A DNA stretch of 64,000 nucleotides from Punica granatum. Taxonomy: Eukaryota > Streptophyta > Magnoliopsida > Myrtales > Lythraceae. The notes under the pieces were generated by a model. It searched no databases and was not told the DNA's origin. It saw nothing but the letters and a program-made list of their open reading frames with translations. The stretch's first letter is position 1. Each line of letters begins with the position of its first letter. The stretch spans positions 302,385 to 366,384 of the forward strand of contig NW_022204102.1 of the NCBI RefSeq assembly GCF_007655135.1, written 5' to 3'. Below are positions 1 to 10,010 of this stretch, piece by piece. Both the position numbers and the translations under genes were made by a program.

Positions 1-630
1 AGGGCTAGTCATTGGATGACTTAAAATGTAAGGACTTATTTGTGATCTATTAATTAATGTGAATTAATTAATAATTGCGATAAAGTCCCTAGGGTAAAGA
101 TATATATATATAGATATGATCTTCCGGTTAACCCTAGAATGCAATCTATCATCAAGACCCGATATTAGAGAGAAAGAGAGGAGGTTTCGGCTAAGGCAAT
201 TACAGCAATTCAGCCGCACAAATCCCAAGGCTGATCAGAGTTCTTCTTGGCTCCGGTTCGGCATTTCGATGTTGTCCTTGACGTCTTTGAAGAGATCCTT
301 TCATTCCGTGACGATTCTGTTTGAGATCGGTGACCTAGATTGGAGTGTACGGGTCGAAAGGAGTCTAATCTCAGTGGAGACGTGCTCGTGTGGATGAGTT
401 AGAGACAGGACACTTGGACGGTTAGTTTGATCGATTTGAATCGACAAGGTTAGTATAAAAGTCTAATCTTTTTCTTGTGGATTCGATATGCGATGTTATC
501 TATTCGTTTAGAAGGCTATTCTTATGTCAAGATGTGATCTTGAAGTTTTTAATTAAATGAGCACGCGATAAAAAATTTGATTTTTACTATATTTAACATT
601 TCCGCTGAGCACGTGCTCAATTTTCTAATA
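1..630 (+). repeat. 5' LTR of copia A (3' third only)
   Basis: Bases 1-630 align with the part of the solo LTR near 45435-46060 read on the minus strand, with shared runs such as the one around 'cattggatgacttaaa'. The LTR ends in TTTTCTAATA where the solo copy has TTTTCTAACA, so the terminal CA has mutated. The primer site follows two bases later. Confidence 0.88.
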
Positions 631-631
631 G

Positions 632-643
632 TGGTATCAGAGC
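632..643 (+). other. Primer binding site, initiator Met-tRNA type
   Basis: TGGTATCAGAGC directly after the 5' LTR. This is the classic plant copia primer site, complementary to the 3' end of initiator methionine tRNA. Confidence 0.9.
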
Positions 644-899
644 CACCCTTCTATTTGATTAGATACATGTTTTGTGCCTAATTTTGGTGGTTGGTTGTGA
701 TTTATTGAACTGTTTGATAAATCGATATTGAATCGGGCACGAGAAATCGTTTCTCAAATGACCGACCCTAGACAATACAATTCGATTGATTGTCTTGGTT
801 GTAGGACAACCACTGGATGGCCTTCATTGGCTAGGAACAGCCGCAGCAGGTGGCTGCTGGACGGCCACAGGGCCCTGGAGGAGACTGAAAAGGTTGCAG

Positions 900-1175
900 C
901 AATCGCTCGTGTCCTGGCAGCGGGTCGCGATTGGTCTGGACTAGACACGACTAAATGCGCGACTGGACTGGACTGGGCCCGACTGGACGCGCAATTGGAC
1001 GGGATTGGACACGACTGGATGCGACTGAGGCTCGACTGAGCGCGCGACTGGACGTGACTAAACGCGACTGGACTCGACTAGGCGCGACTAGGCGCGTGAC
1101 TAAGCGCTCGACTAGGCGCGTGACTGAACGCGCTACTGGACATGACTGTGAAGCCCGAGACTGAACATGACTGTC
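900..1175 (+). repeat. Degenerate short tandem repeat in copia A leader
   Basis: A GC-rich stretch in an AT-rich leader, built from many variants of a 10-14 base motif of the type CGACTGGACGCGA or CGACTAGGCGCGT. It is open for about 100 codons on the minus strand and 70-100 on the plus strand simply because of its composition. It lies between the primer site and gag, so it is untranslated leader. Confidence 0.7.
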
Positions 1176-1870
1176 TAGAACTGGCAATCGTCGCATAACG
1201 AGCAAATTTCGATATTTTCGGAAATAAGATTTTTGAAACAATTAATTACCAAAATTGTTTTTCGTAAAATTTGATTTTATGAAATTGGATATTTGATAAC
1301 CTATTCTAATGAGATTAGAAATTTGATATTTGATATCAAAAAGGATTTTGGAAGATACACTAGATGTATAATATCGTGTATATTTTTCAAAATTGGAAAT
1401 TTCCTAATATGCGATGTTTGGATATTTTGTAAAGAGTTACAAAATTGGCATGAAATTTATTTTCCTTTTATGCTATTAGTTTCCTTTTATAAATTTCGAG
1501 CATGATGTGTGATTATGGACTTTAGGAAATTTTGCTTAATTCTTGTGGCTTTAGGACTAGGCTAATAGTAATTCCATGATCATGCTTTTATTGATTCTGA
1601 ATATATATTTATGCATATGATGTGTAAATACGGATAATGTGCAAAGTGAAACCGAATAGTAATTAGGTCACCTAATAGAAAATCTTCCAAATTAAAATAT
1701 TAAGTTGGGAATGGCACGAGGTTGCGAATCTCTGTCATGGCTCTCCTCCAAAGCATTCTCTAGAGAGTTTTGGTTTGTTTCGTTGTCGGTCATGGACACA
1801 CGGGGGCACAAGATAGACTAAGAGATCTTTTTGAACGAATGTAGAAGCATGTGATGTTTTAGGTTGTCGA

Positions 1871-2070
1871 TTGCCAATAACGGCAAGCACCTGAGGTAGC
1901 TTACACCTTTGGTGGGTCAGACTTAATTATGTATGAAGGACCAATAACGGCAGGCACCTGAGGTTCAGAGTATTAGGAGCTGAATTGATTGAGCCGTACA
2001 TAGAGATGTATTGAACAAAGAGTTGTTCGCTTGTAGAGTGCTTGTTTCCAATAACGACAAGCACCTTAGG
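1871..2070 (+). repeat. Three dispersed copies of a 24-base leader motif
   Basis: CCAATAACGGCAAGCACCTG recurs at about 1876, 1941 (one change) and 2049 (ACGACAAGCACCTT variant), spaced 65 and 108 bases apart. All three lie in the untranslated leader of copia A, upstream of gag. Confidence 0.65.
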
Positions 2071-2299
2071 GAATTAGCATTTTATAAGAATTCAATCACC
2101 CGCTAAGAATCTTTCCCGGTTAGGATTCCCGTTTCCTATTTTGGAAGTGTAGGTTTTAAAAGTATAGTGGGAGACCATTTTGATTGAAAGTCCATGGTCA
2201 TTATGGTGATATATACATAAATTCATTAATTTAATCTTGTTATTTTCTGTAGTCATGATAAGTACGAAATCAGTGAATCCTCACGAGTATACTAAGTGA

Positions 2300-3109
2300 G
2301 AATAGGCTCACTGGGCCTAATTTTTTGGACTGGCTCCATAACCTGAACGTTATCCTGAACATGAAGGCTCTGGGATACATCCTGGAGACTCAGGAGGTTG
2401 AACTCCCTGGTGGGGATGCTACAAGGGATCAGTAGGACGGATATGATCTATGGTCTGCTGATGACACGAAGGTCCGCTGCTACATGCTTGCTTCCATGAG
2501 CGATGAGTTGCAGAAGCAGCATGAGAACATGAAGAGTTCTCGTGAGATCTTGAAGTATCTCAGGGAGCTATATGGGGAGAATAGCAGGACCGCACGATAT
2601 GAGATATCAAATGAATTATTCCGTGCGAGAATGTAGGAGGGAACTGAAGTCACAGCTCATGTACAAAAGATGATCAGGCTGATTCAGCAGCTTGAGAAGC
2701 TAGAGTTCCAAATGGATAAAGAACTTCATGTGGATTTAGTTCTTTAGTCTCTTCCAGATTCTTTCTCAGGGTTCATTGTGAATTTTCACATTAACAAGTT
2801 ATCATGTTCATTGTCTGAGCTACTGAACATGTTGGTCACTGCACAGAATGCAATGAACAATAAAAGGAAGGATAAGGAAGTTGTTCTTGTGGCTGGTACA
2901 TTTTCCAGTAAGACTGAGAAGAAGAAAAAGAAGTCCAAGAAAGGCAATGTTCCTCAGAAGTCAGCAAGGATGTCCAAGAATAAGGGCAAGACAAGGGTTG
3001 CTGCGAATAAGGGAACTTGTTTCCTCTACGGCAAGGATGCACATTGGAAGAGGAACTGTTCCCAGTACCTCACCTCGTTGAACGCAAACAAGGGAAAGAA
3101 ACCTTCATA
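2300..3109 (+). pseudogene. copia A gag (nucleocapsid) pseudogene
   Basis: Encodes the copia capsid/nucleocapsid protein that packages element RNA. The frame reads NFLDWLHNL near 2314, the usual start of the UBN2/gag-like domain, and continues to the lysine-rich tail. A zinc knuckle lies near 3018 (C-F-L-Y...H...C), where the second cysteine of the CX2C pair has become tyrosine. In-frame TAG codons interrupt the region near 2433, 2635 and 2745, and the frame ends with TAA at about 3108. It is in the same frame as the protease that follows, as expected for a single gag-pol frame. Not functional. Confidence 0.85.
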
Positions 3110-3112
3110 AAG

Positions 3113-6100
3113 TATGTCTATCTCTTGTTATGTTAGTTCCAATGGTTCATATAGCTCATCTACAGCTTGGGTTCTTGATACTGGTGCGAGATCACACATT
3201 TGTACCTCTATGTAGGAACTAGCAAGCAGTACAGTCCTCGAAAGGAATGAGGTTTGCCTGAAGATCGGCAATGGAGCAAGTGTTGCGGCCAAAGTTGTGG
3301 GGTCGACTTCGTTACATCTAGATGGACATGTTTTATTTCTAGATCGTATTTCGGTTTTACTAAATGCCTATCGGAACATTATTTCTGCTTCTAGTTTGAC
3401 TAGGAGTGGATATTTGTTTGATTTCAAAGATGATGTTTGCGACATTTATTATGGTAATAAAGTTATTGGTGTTGGTTATTTACACGATGATCTTTATTAT
3501 CTTAGAGCTAGAAATGAAACGCTTCTGAAATACGATTGAGATTAATACCGTATCCGAATCTACTCTAAGTCTAAAGCAACTTTGGTACCTTTGACTAGGG
3601 CATGTTGCAGATAATAGGATAAGTAAGTTGGAGAAGATGGGACTTATAGTTCCATTGGGTTCAGAACCCAATCCGACTTGCGAGTTTTGTCTTCAAGGCA
3701 AGATGACTAGGACTCCATTTGTAAGACCAATAGAGAGGGCTAAGGAAGTTTTAGAACTCATACATAGCGATGTATGTTGTCCATTTAGTGAAGTGGCTCG
3801 GGGTGGATATTCCTACTTCATTACCTTTACCGATGATTATTCTCGTTTTGGGTATGTTTATCTTATGAAGTATAAACATGAATCCTTTGAAAAGTTCAAG
3901 GAATTCAAGGCTAAAGTAGAGAAGCAGAAAGGGAAGAGCATCAAAACTCTTCGATCAGATCGAGGATGAGAGTACATGAGTACTGAGTTTGGTAATTTTC
4001 TAAAAGAACAAGGTATTGTTTCTCAATTTACTCCACCAGGAACACCACAGTTGAATGGAGTTTCTGAGAGGAGGAACTGTACCATGTTAGACATGGTTCG
4101 GTCGATGATGAGCTATACAAATCTCGCCATTTCGATGTGGAGATATGCACTGCAGACTACATGTTACTTGCTTAACAGAATTCCGAGCAAGTCGGTCTCT
4201 ACCACTCCATATGAGATATGGAATGGTAAGATAGCTAGTCTTAAACACGTTAAGATTTGGGGTTGTCCTACATTCATTAAGAAGCAGAAGACCGATAAGT
4301 TGGAAACCCAATTCGAGAAAGGCAGGTTTGTTGGTTATCCAAGTGACAGCCTTTGATACTATCTCTATTTCCCTACTGAGCTAAAGGTTGTTATCAGTAG
4401 AGATGCGATCTTTCTGGAGAAACAGTTTGTCCAGGAAGGTGGCATGGAAAGGCAGATAGAACTTGATGAGGAGTCATCAATGCCACAGACCAATCAGGCA
4501 TCCATTTCAATGGACACTAATAAACCAGTTGAGACACCTATTCAGATTGAGAATGTCATAGAACCTCGAAGGTCTAGTAGGCTCATACTCTCGTGAGATA
4601 CCTGAATCTTCATGAGAACGTGCAAGAGTTGTTCGTTCATGGAGATAATGATCATAGGGATGATCATAGCACTTATGAGGAAGCTATATCAGATATAGAT
4701 TCTTTTAAATGGCTACAGGCCATGAGGTCCGAGATGGACTCCATGAGCAAGAACCAAGTCTGCGATCTTGTTGATCCTCTTGAAGGTATAGTACCTATAG
4801 GGAACAAATGGGTTTTCAAGAGGAAAATTGGCGCTGATAGAAAGGTAGACACCTATAAAGCTAGGCTAGTAGCGAAGGGTTATCGCCAGAAGTAGGGAGT
4901 CGACTATGAGGAGACTTTCTCGCCTGTAGCTATGCTAAAGTCCATCAGGATAATGCTAGCCATTGCTGCGCACTATGATTTTGAGGTTTGGCAAATGGAT
5001 GTCAAGACCGCCTTCCTCAACGGTTACATTGAGGAAGACATATTCATGGACCAACCCAAGGGTTTTGAATCCAAGGATAAGTCCAAGGTGTGCAAGCTTA
5101 AGAGGTCCATTTATGGTCTTAAACAGGTTTCGAGGAGCTGGAATCGACGTTTTGATGAGGCTGTAAATTCCTTTGGCTTAATCAAGAACGAAGATGAACC
5201 ATGTGTATATAAGAAGGCTAGTGGGAGTATGATCGTCTTTCTTGTATTATACGTCGATGACATTCTACTAATGGGTAATGATGTTGGTATGCTCACTTTC
5301 TGTAAAGGTATGGTTGTCTAATATTTTCTTTATGAAGATTTGGGAGAAGCGACCTATATTTTGGGTATTCAGATCTATAGAGATAGACCGAAGAGATTAA
5401 TAGGTTTGTCCTAAGCCTTATATCTGGATAAGGTGTTGAAGAGGTTCAACATGCACGATTACAGAAGATGATTGCTCCTTGTGAGACAAGGTATCCATCT
5501 CTCTAAAGCAATGTCTCCTAAGAGTCATACGGAGAGAGAGAAGATGGCACAGGTGCCTTATGCTTCAGCTATAGGTAGCCTGATGTACACTATGCTGTGT
5601 ACAAGGCCGGATATCGCGTATGCTGTTAGTGTGACTAGTAAGTATCAATCCAGCCCAGGACCTGATCATTGGACTACTGTCAAGAACATCCTTAAGTACT
5701 TTAGAAGAACTAAGGATATGGTTATGGTATATGTAGGAGGTGAGTTGAGACTAGACGGGTTTACAGATTCTGATTTTCAATCAGATGTGGATGGTAGAAA
5801 GTCTATCTCCGGTTATATATTCACCTGTAATGGAGGTGCAGTTAGCTGGAAGAGTTCTAAGTAAGAGACGACTGCAGATTCCACTACAGAGGCTGAGTAT
5901 ATTGTTGTATCTGATGCAGCGAAGGAGGCAGTTTGGATTCGGAAGTTTGTGACAGAGCTCAGTGTTATTCCCTCCATATCATTACCAGTAGAGTTGTATT
6001 GTGACAATACTGGAGCAATCACTCAGGCAAAGGAACCGAGGTCACATCAAAAGTCCAAACACATTGAGAGGAGATATCATATTATCAAGGAGATTATCGG

Positions 6101-6236
6101 GAGAGGCGATGTAGCCGTACAGAAAGTAACTTCAGCAGACAATGTCGTTGATCCAGTCACGAAGGCCATGACGTAGCAACAGCTAGAGAAACATCTTGAG
6201 AAGATGGGTCTTAGATACTGTACTGAGTGGCTCTAG
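3113..6236 (+). pseudogene. copia A pol pseudogene (PR-INT-RT-RH)
   Basis: Remnant polyprotein in copia order. Protease motif VLDTGARSH lies near 3171. The integrase has its HxxxH/CxxC region near 3590-3690, followed by the catalytic residues in HSDV (about 3762), RSDRG (about 3955) and NGVSERRN (about 4054). The reverse transcriptase has WVFKRK near 4810 and YVDDILLMG near 5248. The RNase H has TDSDFQSD near 5763 and the SKHIERRYH region near 6054. In-frame stops occur at 3967-3969, 4354-4356, 4893-4895, 5319-5321, 5862-5864 and 6174-6176. The frame changes between about 3540 and 3628 and again near 4590. The original C-terminus is the TAG at 6234-6236. Catalytic residues are still recognisable, so decay is moderate. 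Confidence 0.92.
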
Positions 6237-6250
6237 TGCAAGTGGGAGAT
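6237..6250 (+). other. Polypurine tract of copia A
   Basis: TGCAAGTGGGAGAT sits between the pol stop codon and the TGTTAG start of the 3' LTR. This is the expected place and purine-rich composition for plus-strand priming. Confidence 0.75.
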
Positions 6251-6836
6251 TGTTAGTGATATGTCCTATAGCCTGATTTATGTATTTGGTTAATTCCTAT
6301 TATGGAAATAAAGTTTATTCTATTAGTCGTATATTTTTTATGTTTATTAGAATAAAGTCCTTAAGATATTTTGAATGCTTCATTCTTAAAAAGTTAATAA
6401 TATGAGTGATGAAGTAATTCAGTAAGAATATCTTTAAACTGTTCACGATCGTAGGAAGCTTAACTGGACATTATTTCTCCGGATAGATCGTCACCTTTGT
6501 CTGTATCCATGATTAGTATACGGATAGTAATGAAGATGGAGTAGTGAGTCTCATATTATCTAATAACTATTATCAAGACAAACATGTGGATGCTTATATG
6601 ATAAGTAGTCGAATGTGACGTGCAGATAATATTAATACGGTAATTTATTAATGTCAATGAATGTTATTTGGATTGTATTAGTGCATATAGTCCTTAGACC
6701 TGAGATGAAACGCTATCTCATCTATAGGCAATTAAGATTTGCTACCGCTAATGTATTTGTGTTTAGCATGAGTATTCGGCAGATAGTAGTTCTAGTTAGT
6801 TATACTTAGAGATAGGTGTCCGATCAAGACGAGATT
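6251..6836 (+). repeat. 3' LTR of copia A, truncated
   Basis: Begins TGTTAGTGATATG and follows the solo LTR at 47329 read downward for about 585 bases, then stops abruptly after GACGAGATT. About 1.3 kb of LTR is missing. The junction at about 6836 leads straight into a gypsy-type gag remnant on the other strand. Confidence 0.88.
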
Positions 6837-7272
6837 TTATAATTAGCTGTTTGTTACGAAACATCCATCGATACCACTCAAGAGCGGCACCTTCTAAGTA
6901 GAAGGTTGGAGTGTTGATTTTATAGAACTTGAAGTAATGCTCAACCTGAAATGTCCAGACCTCTGGGTTGGTGCCGCTGAAACGGCCAATCTCAACCGGA
7001 GCCGGCTTATGACGCAAGGTTGGAGTGTCGTTGGCCCCCGATCTATGGCCCGAAAAATCAGAAGCGGCAGGACGAGATTTAGCAGAACTAGCCATAAAAT
7101 CGTCCAAATGCGTACCCAGGGAAAACAAACGGTGTAATACCTCTTGAAACAGCTTTTGTTGATCCATCACGGTGGAATTCAAGCCTTTAAACTCCTTCTT
7201 GTGTTGGATTTGAGCTTCCTGAACAACCTTTTAGGAATCATCAAGAACGTTGAGATGAGTACCCTCTGCCAT
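6837..7272 (-). pseudogene. Gypsy-type gag remnant
   Basis: Read on the minus strand from an ATG at about 7272, the frame gives a Ty3/gypsy capsid N-terminus. It has a charged N-terminal segment, then PVEIGRFSGTNPEVWTFQVE and LEGAALEWYRWM, matching the Retrotrans_gag pattern in which a tryptophan-centred helix precedes the amphipathic AALEWYRWM helix. One in-frame TAG lies near residue 14. The match ends at the junction with copia A, so the domain is cut after roughly 130 residues. A leader-like, T/C-rich sequence lies upstream on the minus strand (about 7280-7530). No LTR or primer site was found for it. It is a fragment of an old insertion. Confidence 0.75.
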
Positions 7273-10010
7273 CGGTGTTGAGAACGCAATGAAAGCTCCA
7301 ATGGAGTGAATTCCACCAGTAATAGAAGAACTAATGGAGCAATACTCAAAGGAAGAAACGATGGAGAATGATTATGTATTCACTCAGCAATTCTTAAAGG
7401 AGAATCGTAATCCACACAACAGATCATTCGAGAGAGAAGGGGATAAGAATTCAGAGAAAAAGAAGATGAGATGAGAAATACAGAGAGAGAACTAAGGAGA
7501 TGAGAATGAGGAATATCACTCAACAAAATAATCTACCCTGCACAGATCGATCGCACAAGCATATCTCTACTCTGTTGTTTTCTTTGGCAAACCCACCCAA
7601 AACCTTGTGATTTTGTTATCGTCAAAGAAATTGTCGCCATAAGGATCTGAGCAGAAGAGGGACGTTTGTATTTTAAGTAATACCCGCAAAATGCAGTTAT
7701 ACGTAGTCCTAATAAATGCTCTTTCCTCGAGAAAACAGACTTCACCGACAGGTTCATTGATCTGTTAAATCACTCTTAGGGCTTCCTATCAACATTCGAA
7801 GATAAATACAGTTCCATGGTAATTTGCGACAAGTTTGTAGATGGTTGCCTGATCTATTGACGGTATTCTCAGAAGATATATATCAATCCTCCATTCTAAA
7901 TGAATAACCATTGATTTTGACATGATAGATCACCGGGATGAACAGTAATAATTTCCATAAACGTTACGTGTTGCTGTTGGTTTCTTATCAAAGTTCAAAC
8001 ATGATTAAGTTCCATGAAAGATTTACGAAACAAAAACTGATAAACTAGGGAAGTAACGAATGACGGAAACAAACTAAGGATTGTGCTGGGAAGTGATCAT
8101 CACCACTCAAACACAGATTAATTTTACATGACATTAGTGGCTCAATAATCATTATTTGTATAATGTTAGAATATAGAAAGTCAGCAGGAGATATAAATGG
8201 ACCTTTAGTTTGACTATTACACGCAAGCAATTATCCCATACAAGAGTTCACGAAGATCGGTGCTCAGTTCCAGGCTGCAAATTTATCAAATCCAAAAATC
8301 CAATAACCCAAATTTAAAATTAGCCAACCAATCATTAGGAATTCAAGGAAGAGGTTGCTGAAGACAATGGAAGATGGAGGTGTTTATTGTTATGCTGCCT
8401 CTATTTTCCCGATTTTACTGTTCAATGGAGTTAATATGCAAATAATATTTTGCAGCAAATTAGAAAACTAAGCATAAAAAGGTTCTCTTCAAGATATCAA
8501 AGAGCTTAAAGACAAGGAATCCTTCTTGCTTATTTCAAAGAAACCTGTCCTAAAGCTTTTTGGAAGTTGCGAACACAACTTAACAGCAGAGTTTACTATG
8601 ATACTAGCCTCTCATTAACTTAGATTTCATGTTGTTGCATCGATAAAAGGGGAAAACTGGTAGGCATCTCTCAATCAAGAAATAAAATTAACCATTACCT
8701 TCTAATGAGAGCAGCCAGCAGAATGTCTTCCTAAGTCGAATGAGAAATTAATAAAAGTGTGGTTAGTTGTTACAAAGACAATGCACTCAGATATTGCTCA
8801 CTCAGATAACAGGAAAGCGATGAGTCCCACACTTTCAAATACAGCTATTACATACAACATTGATAAAAGAGGCATCCAACATCTGCAGAGATAAAGCAAA
8901 GGGGAGAAGTGAGTGGATGCCTAGTTGATATGTGATAACCGGACAGTGGCGGCAGCAAAGAAATTTTCCCTTGAATTTTCACGAGCACTTTGTGGGCTGA
9001 AGAATGGGGAGAACTGCAAAAACATTAGAACGGGGAAGGGCACATCAGTAGAGTCTAGGAGAGGAAAGTGTGCCGACGCTAACAGAGAAGGCATCGATGC
9101 ACCATCACTTTCCACTGGAGAATTAAGAGAGGCTGGAAACATTGGGGGATGCTTGAAAAATTGCAGTGAAGGTAGAATCTGTGAATCAAGAGAGATATGG
9201 TAATCGTTATTCATTATTTTATCCGTGGGAATTTCCATAACCTTTTCTAAATACTGTAAAGTTTCTTCATATAAGAAAAACCATAATGTAAAACTACCCA
9301 CCAAACTCTAAGATTTAAAATAAGCTAGTTTGCCCACAATGTACTTGTTAAGTGTCTAGATTGAAATTGAGCTTGGTTATTGGAGTACAATCTTGTTGGC
9401 ATGCAATTACATTCTTATCTTTCTCATTTAGGAATTCTGTTTCAATGGGATAATGTTGAATGATCAGAATTGAACATATAGTGTTAGTTAGGACAACATA
9501 CGAACAAGAATATTCTACTAAGCTCGGTAGATCATATCTCAGTACATATTTCATTAAGTGTGCAAAATTATTCAAACACAAACACATTACACACTAGAGC
9601 ACTGCAATTCAGTCGAGAGTGGAATACAAATTGCCCATCTTGTTCTAGAAGTGCTTTCCCTGCTTCTTAACATAATAAAATTTGACCAATACATGTTGGA
9701 TTCAACCGGCACTCGAAGCTGCTTGTTTGATAAGATCCCAAACGAAATCGCGATCATCAGAAAGGCCAAACTGGTAGCATTACTTTTTAACTGCGAAAGA
9801 AAACGGGCAAGCAAATGCAGTATGTCAGTCAGCATTCTCAGAGAGATTGTGCCATAATTTCTAAACGATGACTGGAGATGAAGTAAATTCTACATGAATC
9901 GACGATATATAACATGTCATGCAGTTTCCACTAACATGTTACCCTTTTACTCATATAAATCTCTACACGATGCAATTGATGCGGGTTGAAAGATAGGCAT
10001 GGGATGTTTC
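7273..10010. other. Intergenic, includes probable 3' UTR of the MADS gene
   Basis: AT-rich sequence with no convincing coding region. The part next to 10010 should hold the 3' untranslated region of the minus-strand MADS gene. A GTAAGA donor-like string overlaps the gene's stop codon, so a last non-coding exon further down (toward lower coordinates) is possible. The open stretch at 8921-9304 on the minus strand has no recognisable domain. Confidence 0.5.

Larger units (their letters stand above)
1..6836 (+). mobile_element. Ty1/copia retrotransposon A, decayed, 5' end outside window
   Basis: The order LTR tail, Met-tRNA primer site, leader, gag with zinc knuckle, protease, integrase, reverse transcriptase, RNase H, polypurine tract and 3' LTR head is that of a Ty1/copia element read left to right. 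Both LTR parts match the solo LTR at 45435-47329 on the opposite strand, which fixes the family and the boundaries. The coding part has at least eight in-frame stops and two frame changes, so it is dead. The 3' LTR is cut at about 6836, where unrelated gypsy-type sequence begins. The window starts inside the 5' LTR. Confidence 0.92.

Noticed and set aside
7533..7757. Possible gypsy RT-RNase H fragment on the minus strand (LLGLRITAFCGYYLKYKRP)
   Set aside because: The likeness to the usual FLGLTGYYR block is vague and would need several frame changes. It also lies upstream of the gag remnant in the wrong order.
8921..9304. 127-codon minus-strand open frame downstream of the AG gene
   Set aside because: No recognisable domain, and a competing open frame on the plus strand. 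More likely untranslated or intergenic sequence.
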